DNA of 64,000 nucleotides from contig CM049316.1 in the NCBI GenBank assembly GCA_026874595.1, positions 63,781,176-63,845,175 of the forward strand, read 5' to 3'. The DNA is from Sipunculus nudus. Lineage: Eukaryota > Annelida > Sipuncula > Golfingiida > Sipunculidae. How positions within the stretch are numbered: the stretch's first letter is position 1; every line of letters starts with the position of its first letter. This document shows, in pieces, positions 1-12,196 of this stretch. Position numbers and translations under genes: made by a program. The notes under the pieces are model-generated. The model searched no databases. It saw nothing but the letters and a program-made list of their open reading frames with translations, and was not told the DNA's origin.

Positions 1-22
1 CTCTCTCTCTCTCTCTCTCTCT
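1..22. repeat. (CT)11 microsatellite
   Basis: Uninterrupted CT dinucleotides at the window edge. Confidence 0.95.
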
Positions 23-1642
23 TGACCGAGCTACTACACCAACGTTGATTTTCGGGAGCTCAGTGATATAATACTTGCTGTATACGTCACATGTGATTTT
101 TTTGTTCGTTATTATGCCGGTTGTTTAATTAATACATAAATCTACTGACGTTTCGTAAAATCACTTTACTCTTATTGCATATATAGGCCTACACGTACGA
201 CGTCTTTCCCCTTAGTACATGACTGGACATAATGAAAGACCAAAGAAAACAAGCTTTCCTAGAAAGATTGATTTCTAATTAACAATGATTGATGCATTTC
301 CAAAATAACTAGGAAACCGGGACATATTTTAAAAGACACTTTATTTACCTAAAACCTGTCTGAATACCGCATTAGGAGCTCACACACTGAAAGAAAAAAT
401 GCTGAAGGGTTCTTTGGAGTTGAGTCAGTGGGGTTATTTACAAGTTCCAACTGGAAACTTCGGTATTGGTTCTTCAGAGAACCTCATGGACCCCTTGTGT
501 AACCTTAGGTCAACCTACATTATGCAGATTATGTATTGACCATGCGCAGTCGCAACATCCGGCCCCTCGATGGTTCGCCAAAGAACCTTTTTTTGCAACT
601 GATGACGACAAAACCCCCACAAATCCAAATTAAACCCTCTCGATGGGGAAGTTGAACCATTTAGGTTCTGAAAAGGATTCGTAAGAATATATTTTCAGGT
701 TCCATAGCGGCGCGAGTCCTTTACAACTAATAGGAAATTTGGTAAAATTCAATTTGTAAGTTCAGTTGAAGGTTTCGGTAAAATTGGCGTGGTCCACTTG
801 AAAAAAACAATATAATTTAATGTGAAGTATGAGTTTTCCGAAAAAAAATTTACTGAGTTAGGTTTATATTTAGCAAATTATGTCGAGCAAATGACGACCA
901 TCCCGGCAACGCGACCATTTTCGGTATATATAGATAGTAATGTTACCGTGGGTTTCCTGTATATAAAATATTTAACGGGTTGTCTGTGCCGGAGTGATAA
1001 ATTATTTGGGGTTCATTAGGTTCACCATTGCAATCACCAGATATGTTTTGATAACGAAGTCCGTGATCACCGACAGATACCCTGCCGCCTACCTTTTCTT
1101 GCGCAGTTTCTTTAACTGCAAGCTTGTCTTCTTCTATCGAGCATGGAAATTATTTGATTCCGGAATAAATCCCACGACGCGGTTAGAAAATGAAACCAGC
1201 AGTTTTCTAACTGAGGTGAAATTAGGAGGACGTGACATCATCTTTAACTGTTATGGATGCACACGTAAGCAGACGTGATAAGGTCTAGCGAGGACACGTG
1301 AACACGTCCCCGAGGAGTGTATAGACCGGATTGAAAACGTTCGCACCCGTCGGAAACCTTGATGTAAGCGACGCAGCTGGTTATACCACTCTTATTTACA
1401 TTGATATCGTTCAAGTGGCAAAAAGATTTCCAAAGTGGACCAACATAACTATCTGAAGTACTTAAACTCTCTGGATGTTATTATTTAGAATGAAATCATT
1501 CACGAGGTGCGACTCGGGATTTTAAATACTAATTATCTGGTTATGGAAAGTTGATGACTTATACAAGGAAGAGGTGATTGGGATTGCTTGCATCAAGGTT
1601 AATGTCCCTTTGCGAAATGAGCAGCGTCACTTCCGTGACAAC
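23..1642. other. Upstream region of the protease homologue, no gene seen
   Basis: Two short overlapping open frames (822-1019 and 994-1278) show no domain, splice support or codon bias. A promoter for the downstream gene is expected here, but no clear TATA box or initiator can be assigned. Confidence 0.5.
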
Positions 1643-1721
1643 ATGAGTTCTATACAGACGTTCAAGACAGCTTTCCTGCTGGTGACCGTGGTTAACTCGA
1701 TAGAGTTTGGCTTCAGCACAG
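1643..1721 (+). CDS. Protease-homologue exon 1: signal peptide
   Basis: The ATG opens 26 codons with a hydrophobic core (AFLLVTVV) and ends in a phase-1 donor (CACAG then gtaggt). A short signal-peptide exon with a phase-1 intron is usual for secreted S1 proteases. No earlier in-frame ATG continues into it without a stop. Confidence 0.75.
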
Positions 1722-3632
1722 GTAGGTGTTTACACTGATTTATCAGTATTGCAAAATACACAATGTGTACTGATATATATATATATATGTGTGTCTTATA
1801 CTAGAGTTTATAATAACACGTTATAACACTTTCCTTTTCTTCATACCAAAAAAAAAATCCAAGGACAGGACCTTATAAACTATCAAACAACACTAAAGGT
1901 GTCTGAAATAATCGATATAATCGATACATCTAGGATCAGGGTCAAATTTCAATACAGAAAAATGTCTCATACAAACTTTATTGGTGAGGACTAAGTGTTA
2001 TCTCTGAAAATCAATTAGCCGGGGCATAATAGAGGATGGTGTGTTTGTCTGTTTTATGATTTTTTTATGTAAATATTACAAAGATGGCTTACCATGCTGA
2101 TTAACGTAAGCCGGCTACACACTTGTAATTTTTTGCACAACATATTGAAGAAATATGCTTATATTGCATATCATGTTGCATATGCGTGTTTCGTAAATTC
2201 CTCAATGTTTCTAGTGTTCTGGAAAGTTCCAAGAAATAGATCATGTTCCATTTTCCTGTGTCATCTTTCACAGTGCCAAGTTAAATATTTCCCGGTTTGA
2301 GTCAATAGAAGTGGAACACTTCAAGAGAAATAGTAAACCCTTGGTTCAATCTCAGTTAAAGGGTCACTTTTCAGGGGCAGATTCAGGATTTAAGAAAAGG
2401 GGGGGGGGGTTCCCACCCTGGAGGACTAATGTAAGCCCTAAAAAAAGGTCCCCAGGTCTGGAAAGGGGGGGGGGGGGGGGTCCAAGCCGCAAAATTTTGT
2501 CTGAAGCCCTTAAAAAACGTTGTTTTTTATGAAAAAGGGAGGATCCGGACCCCCTGCCCCCCTGGATCCGCTTCTGCGTTGGATAAAGCTAAAACTGAAT
2601 GGTATCCGGCATATACTGCACGTGTGTGTGGGGGGGGGGTAAACAATATTTCATTGCGAAAAACTTTTGAGGATGGGAAAACAGGACACAACCCTGCATC
2701 AGTTACTCTTCTCCCTCAACATGTTATTAAATCATCCTCAGTATCAAACACATTCACCTTGTTACATTTCACAGTCCATAAAAGGATTATGTATCGAGAC
2801 ATGTAAAACTGACAAACAGATGACATATATATAGATATATACGTGAACATAATCGGGAAGAATACATGTAGTGAAACAAATTTATTTATACAACAAAGCG
2901 GGGATGTTCAAGAAAACTTATGAAGTAGCATATGCTTCAAGAAACGTGGCGCAACATGTTGCGGAACATATTCCCTATATACCGCATGTGTGGCCGGCTT
3001 TATAGCTGCTTTCTGTATGTTTGTGTTTGCAGTTTAGTTTACATGGAATCAGTATATATAACGTTTGCTTCAGCGTTATACCCTTAATATATTTAGAAGA
3101 GGAGAGTAATTGGTTTTGAGTAAATTTTATAATTTCAAGTGCCAATCATGTTAATATATATATCCTGAGTACGATCAACTGATGTCAATGATTATTAATA
3201 AAGAGGGAGAGAAACTAAGAATTATGAGATCAAATATGGACCTGAAACTGCTTCTGCGTGTCCTCTTATACTGAGCCTTTAAAGATATCTTAATACTTAT
3301 GGGGCTACGTATTAAGGGGATTCGTGTATATAGTGAATCTCTTCGTTTCACTACAGGGCCCCCTGATGTTGATAAACTCCAGCCCTCGGTGACCACCATC
3401 TACTATCAGGGTAGATACAGCTGTATCGGGATGCTGCTCTCTAAACTACACGTGCTGTGTGCTCCTCATTGTGCAGATGGGTAAGTATAAAAAGATTATG
3501 GGACCCTACGACAAGCAGACTATGTAGAACTGAAGCAGAAATACGACAATCAGAGAGAGAGAGTGAGAGAGAGACACATAGAGAGGGGACATCTTAAGAA
3601 AGAAAGAGACAGACAGACAGAAAAAAAGGGAG

Positions 3633-3674
<42 letters not shown>

Positions 3675-4946
3675 AGACAGTAAAGAAGAAGAGAGAAAGA
3701 ACAGCAAAAGGAGAGAGAGAGAGAGAGAGAGAAAAGGAAGAGAGAAGGAGAGAAAAACATACAGACATGTAGCTAACACTTTTAACACTGTCCCTTTTAC
3801 TGCTTAGATTATTGCCAACACCCCCTGACATTCTGTCTTCATCGTGGTTATTTGATGCATATTAATGGGTTCTTATGACACTGTGACCAGACCTAAAGTA
3901 TGTTAGCTGCAGGCTCCATTCCTTATGGCTGAGACAATTACTGTGAGCATGCGCCCTCTTTACCTTTGAGTGGCTACAAGGCTTATAAAAAAAGGAAGAT
4001 CAACTGTTACTTCTAATAAGACCCACATAATTGGTGATATATATACTAGTATGTTACAGTGTACACTGAAGTCAACTTCTGAACGCGGCCAATTTCCTAG
4101 GGAATTCTGAAGTCGCTTGTTTAGATAGGAGATCCAACGTAAACTATTTATCTCTCAGCTTTTACTGGAATTCCCAAATTATCAAATGAAAATGGATGCT
4201 CAGTCTAACTGCATATACCTGGGAATATTCCAATAGTTTAGGTATTCTCCAGTTCATCTATAAAAACCTTGCTTAATTATCTATATTATAGATAATATGT
4301 ATGATGTATGTGTTTGTCAATATGTATGGGTATATTTGTGTCTGTATATTCATTATATTATATTACATTTTCAATGCATTTACACGGACCATATAAATAT
4401 TATTATTATTATTATAAATTTTTATTATTAATATATATATCGTAATTAAAATTAAAATATAATTAATATTATCATTTATTTAATATTGTAATTATTGTTG
4501 TTATATTTTATTATTATTATTATTATTTTTTATTATTAATCATGTTATTAATATTATTATATAATAAGTTTATTATATATTTAGTATTATTAAATATTTA
4601 TCATAATTTTATGTTTATTATTATTATTAAAATTATTATTGTTAATATTATTATTATTATTAATTTTTTATTATTATTAATATTATTATTGTTATCATTA
4701 TAATAATTATTATACAAAAAAAAAAGATTTTAATATCTGCATGTTACAATTTAGATTTACCTTTCTTCTCATCATGTTAAGTGTGAGTCAGAATAAGCAG
4801 GTTAGGGTCATAATACAGGACCTGTCTCTGTTGTCTTACAGCATGGACACCGAGTAGTATTTAGCCACTTCAAGCTATTTCAAATAGATAATGGACTAAA
4901 TATAGAACTATTTGTGACGTTTGGTAGTCTAAACAAACTGACTAGT

Positions 4947-5040
<94 letters not shown>

Positions 5041-5702
5041 AAAACAAAGGTTTTATATGAATATTCTAAACTGCATTGTGTAATTCAGGATGTTCCAGTA
5101 AAGAAAAACTGGCTCATTAATATATATCCCATGTGAACCTCTGTACCTTGTAATGTAAACGGCGACCTTTTTTCGAATATTTTTTGTGGGGGTCACCGCC
5201 TCCATTTTTTAATATACAAAATCTAAATGTGTACATCTGCAGAGTTCCATTTCTGTTTGAGACCACGTGGCAGGGTGGACTTACTTCCTATCATGTCATT
5301 TTGTATCCTTGTGTGACTCAGACCCGACGTCTGTCGAAATAACTAGTTCAAATACTGATAATCACTCAAGATGGAAGTTCCAACTGTCAAAGAATGATTA
5401 AGTACACTTATAATAAGTGTAATAAGTTATAATTATAAATATATATGTATATATATTTATATATATATTCAGTAATAATTATAATAATTATTACCATTGT
5501 CAATATTATTATATAATATTATTTTATGTATATAAATATATATATAATATATATATAATATATTATAATATATTATATATATTATATATACAAATAAAGA
5601 CAGAGTGTATATAGAGAGTAAATATATACGTATAGCGCATCAGCTCTTAGCATCCGGCTAATAGAGCACTGTTGGATTCGTTCAGCACTTATATACTACT
5701 AG

Positions 5703-5797
<95 letters not shown>

Positions 5798-6193
5798 AGA
5801 ATCTAAGGTGAAATAATCATACAGAAGTCGATTCACGGAACATATTCACAGTTTTTGTTTACCTGACAATGATTAAAGTCAGACGGCCTTTATCCCTGGG
5901 TGTGACCTGATACAAGTGATAAACCCTTCAACGAAATCCATACCACTGGCGCCAGGCAGACGTACTGTACTCCCAAAGTTGACATAAAAGCGTATCTAGT
6001 AAAAAGTGATTTCTTTTATGTATGATCTATTAATAAGCACAAAATTATTGTGCATTGACATATTGATAAGGCTTTTTATTTAGGCGTTTACTTACGAAAT
6101 TATTATCATTCTAATTTATTGTTCATTGTAGTTAATAATAAATGCCACATTCCGCGATATGACCTTTTTATTAAGGTTCAGTAACCGAAAGAC

Positions 6194-6247
<54 letters not shown>

Positions 6248-6393
6248 TATATATATATAAATATATATATATATAAATATATATATATATACCATCAAAC
6301 CACTGCAGCAACACAGTAAATGTTGATCACGGTCTAAAAACTCCATCCGAGCTAGGTCATCACATTATTAATAATATCATAATTATTATTATC

Positions 6394-6432
<39 letters not shown>

Positions 6433-9400
6433 GACTATGATAATTAACATTTTAATTTTATAAATCATCATCGTTATCATCAGCCATTATCATAATAGCA
6501 GCAAGAGAAATAATAAAATAATATTAATAATATTAATAATGAGAAATTATAAAAATTAAGCAGATCTGTGCTATCTCAAGAGGAATTTTATGAGGAGATG
6601 ATATGAACATGTTACTGATGTTGTTATAGGTGGGTGTCAGCGGAGAACATCACAGTTAAAGTTTCTGGCAGGTACGCTCAGGGAGACCAGGATGTTATGA
6701 TCAATGTTCAGTCATTTAGCATGGTACGTACATTTAGTCCAGTTCTTTATGATGCATTTTCGTTAAAAAAATAGAAATACATTGATGATATATTGATGAT
6801 TTTATCATAATTTTTTTTATATTCGACAGTATTCTATAGTGGTAGGAATTTGTTGTAAAATCATGTTCGATGTTTTAAAGAAGACAACGACCAGAGATTG
6901 ATTATTAAACGATTATTTTATGTAACATTTATACTCTTATATAAAAAAAACTGCTGTATAGAATTATACCTAAAATATTGACCGAGTGAATCCAGTCTGA
7001 CTTGGACATATATGCTAACAAGTCAAGATAACATTTTTTTCCGTCCGGTCTTACGAAAATATATCTCTGAAACGGTTACAATATCTTTTCTCTGGATGAT
7101 AATACTTCTTTGCAACTGTACACAAAATCGTTTGTTATCGATTAGCAAATATATAATCGATTTTGAAAGAAAACGACTAATTATCAATATAATCTATTAA
7201 TTGGCACACCATTAATATTCATGAAATCGACAAAACACATTCCAATTGTCCAGAATTCTATTTTAACACTGGACACGTATCGTCAAAGTACAAGACCTTA
7301 ACCACCAGTTTACGGAACATCCATTTTTGCAGCACCCAGGGTATAACGAGACAGCTGCAGACAAAGCCCGGGGAGTCACCCTCCTGCGGCTAGCAAGGCC
7401 AGTTAATATGACGTCACAGCTTGTCCGTCTACCGGCCGGTATACAGAGCAACAACACTGAAAGCTGTTACGTCACAGGTAAACGTTAAGTCCTTATTTTT
7501 TAGTGCTGTCACTAAGACACCGAGTAATGCCCACCTAAAAGAATGAGAAAGGGTATAGGGAATCAGTGCATACGTTAAATGATAAGAAAATAAAAAAAAT
7601 ATTAAGAAGCATAAATTTAATCAAAAACAAATTCAAAAAGAAGGGAAATTTTAATGTCTGTTTTAGAACATTTATATATGACTTTAATCATAAATATCGG
7701 AAAAAAGCAATAGTTGATAAAAGAAGGATATACATGCAATATTTCAAGATTCAATTCTCTCATTAAATAAAAATGATTAATTATTAATCACCGTATATGA
7801 AATGTTTCATTTTAGATCATTGTTTTCTTGAAAACTAGTGATACCGAACATGTGCCGAATAATGATCCACAGTTCCAATATAAACAGTAGAGTACCGTTT
7901 ATCCGAAAAAAGGGACAGGGGTTTTGTTCAGATTAATGATCGTTCGGATTAACGATCCACTCGATTCACCATAATTACCAACCTGCCGCCGAGCCCCATA
8001 TTTTACCAGAGATTGACAGACATGAATTAATGAAGCTAGTCCAAATTAAACATTGCCAACAGCATTTTTGTTAGGTTTTCCATCAATTTATCCTATAAAT
8101 AATTGATATTATCGATAATTTTATCTGGGAAATCAAAATTCAATTTATTGTTGAATATTTTTCACTGTTTGGATTTCGGATAAACGGTCAAAACATCCGT
8201 TCTCAATTTTAATATCGGATCGCCGAATTTCCGGATAAACGGTGTTCGGATAACCACCATTCTACTTTATGTGTCTTCAGAGTTCTATATTTTTTTTTTC
8301 GCCGTTTTTTCAGGACGAAAAGAAAGTATGCCGGTGTCTGTGCTTAAAGAGGCTGCTTGCTGTAATCTGATGGGAACGCAAGTGTTAACGTCAGTCCGAA
8401 ACGCTTACGTCTGCGTAAAATCTGTTGCAAGGAACCAGTCTATTTGTCATGTGAGCATCTTTATTTCTACCTCAACAAGCATATTCTAAATCATAAACAA
8501 ATTTTATATGAAAACGTTCGCATATATTTTAGAGTTTGCAAACGCCGAGCCCCCTATCTTGTTGTTAATATTTTATAAGAATTTGCCAACACCTGCCTCG
8601 ATACACGAGCAGTGACGGAGTGACGCAGTGACGGCGTATTGGCAAGAATTATGTATACCAACTAAACCTTCGTATATCTGACACGATCTGCTCCAATTTT
8701 CATTGCATATATAAAACATTTATTGTTTAATATTTGGGAAACATCGTTTTGCTTTACACGCTTTGGAGGTTCTTATTTTCTTTAAGCTCCAGCGTCCTCC
8801 ATTTCATCCACTGGACTACGTCCTACTAGGATATTGCAAGCCTGCCAAATCACTGTTTTCAAAAAGGGACATTCTTTTTTTTTATGCCCCCGCCACAAAG
8901 TGGCCGGGGCATATAGTTTTACCCATGTCCTTCCTTCCGCCCTTCCGTCATTCCGAAATCAAACAGTCGTACGGACTTTTTTTCACAATGCCTGCAGATA
9001 TTGGTGTGTGGCCCGATAATGACCAGTTACAGATCGAGTTCGCGTTTCGTCCCGGTTGACCTACTTTTGACCGTTCTACGGCTCCTAAACTAAGAAAATT
9101 TCATGAAAAATATAAATTTTCATGACAAATGCACATGTACGGACTGTTTTTTCACAATGCCTGCAGATATTGGCCTGATTTTTGGTGTGTGTGCAGATAT
9201 TGACCAGTTACAGATCGAGTTCGCGTTTCGTCTCAGTTGACCTACTTTTGACCGTTTTACGGCTCCTGAACATAGAAAATTTCATGAAAAATATAAATTT
9301 TCATGACAATTACACATGTACGGAATTTTTTTCACAATGCCTGCAGATATTGGCCTGATTTTTGGTGTGTGGGCAGATATTGACCAGTTACAGATCGAGT

Positions 9401-10811
9401 TCGCGTTTCGTCCCGGTTGACCTACTTTTGATTGTTTTACGGCTCCTAAACATAGAAAATTTCATAAAAAATAGAAATTTTCATGACAAATGTACATTTA
9501 CAGCCGTTTTTAGCCCTCAGCTCATAGGCTGATCGGCTATTGTCGTCACCCAAGCTGTCTGTCTGTCCGTCCGTCCGTCTGTCCGGCCGTCCAGCGTCCG
9601 TCCGTCCGGCGTCTGTTAACTTTTACCTTGTGAGCGGGATATCTCTAAAAGGATTCACCATTGGAATTTTATTTCATCAGTGAAGATGTATATCGATAAA
9701 ATCTCGGTCAAGTTCGAAGATGGGTGACCTTGACCCATTTTATTACATTTTAGAGCTGATTATAGAAAAACACTCAGAAGCTAATATCTTAGGAACCATT
9801 GTGTGGATTTTCACAAAACTTACTATGATCATTGGGACTGATGGTCTGTACGGGCTGCGCAATTTTGGTGGGGCCACCTGCAATTTCTGTTTTTTTAATC
9901 AATTTTTATCAGATTTTTTAATTTTGGCCTTGTGAGCGGGATATCTCTAAAAGGATTCACCGTTGGAATTTTATTACATCAGTGAAGATGTATATCAACA
10001 AAATATTGGTCAAGTGCAAAGATGGGTAACCTTGACCTATTTTTCTTTGTTTTAGAGCTGATTATACAAAAACACTCGGGAGCTTATATCTCAGGAACCA
10101 TTTGGTGGATTGTTATGAAACATGGTACATACCTCTCCAATTTAAATTTATAACTGATTATCAGCTTTTGCTAATATTCTATTTTTGCAATGCAATGCTT
10201 ACATTTACTGGCCTAATGTTTGGTCTGTGGGCGCATAATGACCACTTACAGAACGAGTTCGCGTTTCGTCCCAGTTGACCAATTTTTGACCATATGACAG
10301 ATCCTGAACATAGAAAATTTTATCAAAGACAGAAATTTTTATGAAAAATGCACATGTATGGACTTTTTTCACAATGCCTGCAGATACTGGCCTGATTTTT
10401 TGTGTGTTGCTTGATAATGACCCGTTACAGATAGAGTTTGCATTTTGCCCTTGTTGACCTACTTTTGACCATACGACACCTCCTGAACTTAAGAAAATTT
10501 ACAAATTTAACAAATATTTCTAATTTGCCCCAGGCGGGGGCATTCGTGTCGTTCCGACACATCTAGTTTTTTTTTGAAGATTTAATGAAGATGACGCTTA
10601 TTACTCTTTCCTTTAATTGCTCTTTTTTAAAGATTTCCGTTATATACTATTATTCTCATGCTTTGAAGGTCCAGTAGATCTTGTACAAGATGGCACATTT
10701 CGCCATGTTTGTGTATGCTAATGTGAAACATGTATTACAAAATGTTGAAAAAGCCCTCACCTCCATGCAAAGGCATGTGCACCGTGCAGGTTTCTGACTT
10801 AGGGAGTTAAT

Positions 10812-10879
<68 letters not shown>

Positions 10880-11660
10880 CATACATACATATACTTATAC
10901 ATAATTAGTCTGTGAAGTATATATATAAATTATGGCTGATTTTACTCAATTTTTTCGGTCTTTTATTTCAAAGAAGGCTTCTATTTTTTTCAAAGCAGTT
11001 GCTATTTTGTCGATCATTTGCCCCTGGCAGGGCTGTATTGGTCTTTCAGTCTATGCAAATAAAACATTCTTTTGAATCCCCGGCATTTGAGCTAAGCTAT
11101 CATAGAAGGAACAAACCTGTTAAGTATTTTGTCATGCTTATACTGAATTTTTTTTTTTTTTTTTATAGTACGATGGTTTTCTGACCTGCCACCAAGAAGA
11201 CACACAGGCCTGGGTAGTACTGGGAGTGACGTCACCATTTATGACGCTGTGTCACGTGAACAACACGATGGTATATATTGGAACAGAATACCATCGGCCT
11301 TGGATACAGTGGAAAACTAATAAATATGAGGCTCGAGTTTTGCTAATAAATTCAAACAAGACGACGGGTTCCACCACTTCCTCAACAGGAACGTCTGTAG
11401 GACCTATGTCTTCTCGACATAGTTTTTCGACAACCACAGACGGTAACGTAACCCAAGGCAATTTTTCAACTGCAGGACTGACGCCGGATCCCGTGTACAG
11501 ACTTACCACTGGTGAAATTTCAGTCATAGCTATCTCGATAACATTTGTAGTTCTATTAACCGCAACGTGTTGTTACCGTGTTTACAAGACAAAACGAGAT
11601 ATTAAAAATATCGAGGACGATGCAGCCGAAAAAACACGTGATCAAAATAGTGCATCTTGA
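1643..11660 (+). CDS. Six-exon gene: membrane-anchored, catalytically dead S1 (trypsin-fold) protease homologue, 364 aa
   Basis: Exons are 1643-1721, 3357-3480, 6630-6723, 7309-7477, 8314-8450 and 11169-11660 (1095 nt, 364 codons plus stop). All introns are GT-AG and reading phases match (1, 2, 0, 1, 0); 1-2-1-0 is the classic trypsin phase series, with one extra phase-0 intron here. Layout: signal peptide (1-25), S1 domain (about 35-250), Ser/Thr-rich stalk (about 262-312), one membrane helix (about 318-337) and a 27-residue charged tail, giving type I topology. Cysteines 49/65, 152/208, 171 or 172/189 and 200/229 match trypsin pairs 42-58, 136-201, 168-182 and 191-220. His64 lies in VLCAPHC (trypsin VLTAAHC). 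The Asp102 position is Gly121, the GDSGG loop is CHYDGFLTC, and no IVGG activation site follows the signal peptide, so proteolysis is not expected. Several N-glycosylation sequons are present. The role is unknown; a receptor, adhesion or decoy function is only inference. Confidence 0.85.
1722..3356 (+). other. Intron 1 of the protease homologue
   Basis: Contains the G-rich MITE candidate at 2372-2576; otherwise A+T-rich with no gene. Confidence 0.6.
2372..2576. mobile_element. Short MITE candidate in intron 1, G-run rich
   Basis: CAGGGGCAGATTCAGGA at the left and CTGGATCCGCTTCTG at the right form imperfect inverted ends. Internal runs of G (10 and about 16). Such CAGGGGCGGATCCAG-type elements are usually hAT MITEs; no 8-bp duplication was found. 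Confidence 0.5.
3357..3480 (+). CDS. Protease-homologue exon 2: catalytic-His block
   Basis: The acceptor is ...tcactacag and the donor gtaagt. It encodes residues 28-67. The stretch from YYQGRYSC to VLCAPHC aligns with the trypsin stretch SLQxGxHxC...VLTAAHC. The two cysteines (49 and 65) are 16 residues apart, exactly as C42-C58. His57 is kept, but the Gly pair after the first cysteine is changed to Ile-Gly. Exit phase is 2, as in trypsin genes. Confidence 0.8.
3481..6629 (+). other. Intron 2 of the protease homologue, microsatellite-rich
   Basis: (GA)n at about 3637-3674 and 3713-3732, ATT/TTA-rich 4380-4720, (TA)n 4951-5036, A+T-rich 5420-5590, (TA)n-(GA)n 5705-5793, interrupted (TA)n 6198-6290, (ATT)n 6396-6432. 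Low-complexity frames at 3506-3831 are from the (GA)n tract. Confidence 0.75.
6630..6723 (+). CDS. Protease-homologue exon 3
   Basis: The acceptor is ttgttatag and the donor gtacgt. It encodes residues 69-99, beginning with Trp after the split Gly68. Residues ENITVKVSGRY match the S1 segment that usually reads xxxITVRLGEH. The exon leaves in phase 0, where trypsin genes usually have no intron. Confidence 0.75.
6724..7308 (+). other. Intron 3 of the protease homologue
   Basis: 585 bp, A+T-rich; no further structure recognised. Confidence 0.6.
7309..7477 (+). CDS. Protease-homologue exon 4: mutated catalytic-Asp block
   Basis: It encodes residues 100-155. HPGYN is followed by ARGVTLLRLARPV, which aligns with the S1 motif NDIALLRLxxPV; the catalytic Asp is Gly121. 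CYVTG at the end matches the CxVTGWG motif, but the following Trp-Gly is lost across the intron. The acceptor is accaccag and the donor gtaaac, phase 1. Starting at the AG near 7252 would put a stop in frame, which favours the 7309 start. Confidence 0.8.
7885..8266. mobile_element. Tigger/pogo-like MITE candidate in intron 4 of the protease homologue
   Basis: CAGTAGAGTACCGTTTATCCGAA-type sequence at the left and TTCGGATAACCACCATTCTACT at the right are imperfect inverted repeats. The interior repeats CGGATAAACGGT and GATTAACGATC. CAGT...TTATCCG ends are typical of pogo-superfamily MITEs. TA duplication not clear. Confidence 0.6.
8314..8450 (+). CDS. Protease-homologue exon 5
   Basis: The acceptor is cgttttttcag and the donor gtgagc. 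It encodes residues 157-201: MPVSVL followed by a CC pair (equivalent of C168), then YVC (equivalent of C182) and the first Cys of the former serine loop (C200). The loop after the CYVTG motif is about 20 residues shorter than in trypsin. Confidence 0.75.
8884..10566. repeat. Nested composite repeat in intron 5
   Basis: Outer part: GCCCCCGCCACAAAGTGGCCGGGGC at the start, CAGGCGGGGGCATTCGTGTC at the end, and ~180-bp tandem units with AATGCCTGCAGATATTGG and GAGTTCGCGTTTCGTC. Inserted within (about 9500-10150) is a second repeat with (TCCG/TCTG)n at 9556-9610 and a ~302-bp tandem unit (TTGTGAGCGGGATATCTC at about 9629 and 9930). No coding content. Confidence 0.75.
10807..10875. repeat. (TA)n microsatellite
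   Basis: Long TA run with one AAAT interruption, in intron 5. Confidence 0.9.
11169..11660 (+). CDS. Protease-homologue exon 6: serine-loop remnant, stalk, membrane helix
   Basis: It opens in phase 0 after tttttatag. YDGFLTC replaces the GDSGGPxxC loop. It is followed by WVVLGVTS (trypsin LxGIVSW), Cys229, VYIGTEYHRPWIQW (trypsin GVYTxVxxYxxWI), a Ser/Thr/Asn-rich stalk, a 20-residue hydrophobic helix and a basic then acidic tail ending at TGA 11658-11660. GPI attachment is unlikely because the helix is followed by RVYKTKR and an acidic tail. Confidence 0.85.
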   Translation, partial: YDGFLTCHQEDTQAWVVLGVTSPFMTLCHVNNTMVYIGTEYHRPWIQWKTNKYEARVLLINSNKTTGSTTSSTGTSVGPMSSRHSFSTTTDGNVTQGNFSTAGLTPDPVYRLTTGEISVIAISITFVVLLTATCCYRVYKTKRDIKNIEDDAAEKTRDQNSAS

Positions 11661-12196
11661 GCTGTCATAAAAAACGCAGCAGGTCACGCCAATTAGGAGT
11701 CTTTATCGAATGGAGGGGTGAAGGAACAAATTTATTATTGGGAGCAGAAGTTGCCTGAGACCGTGGTCCACAAGAGAAGTGAAAAGCGGGTTTTGTGAGT
11801 AGGGGTGTTGGGGCGCTCACATCAGAATAGGCATCAGTCAAAGTGTACTTGCAGGAACACATTATAGGGATTGGGGGCAACCTTACGTTATGACAAAACA
11901 ATATTAATATCTCGGATAATTTTGGAAAATATTGTACTTTTTTCACAAAATTTCTATAGAATTTATTTAATTGTAAGTATAATTTGAATTCTTATTTGCA
12001 AGAGTCTGTTTTTTTGTCTGTTAGTGTTTATAACTTATTTGTTCAACATATTGAGGGCAGTCTGATATATTTACAACCCCCCCCCCCCCCCGCCTCCACG
12101 CCAACCTATGTTTATATTTGGGAGGTGGTAGGCCCTCTGCCCACTCGCTTCCTCCACCAATGGAGTGTCCCTGAGCTTACATGGTTAAAAAATAAA
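11661..12196 (+). promoter_or_regulatory. Probable 3' UTR with poly(A) signal AATAAA at 12191-12196
   Basis: About 530 nt of non-coding sequence follow the stop and end in a canonical AATAAA. The stretch contains a poly(C) run near 12078-12090. Use of this signal is inferred; another AATAAA lies near 12533. Confidence 0.4.

Noticed and set aside
3506-3831. Overlapping Ser/Leu- and Arg/Glu-rich open frames on both strands
   Set aside because: They are translations of the (GA)n/(CT)n microsatellite in intron 2.
11252-11527. Antisense 91-codon frame
   Set aside because: Shadow of exon 6 of the protease homologue.
11665-11946. Minus-strand 93-codon frame
   Set aside because: Lies in the probable 3' UTR, with no domain or splice support.
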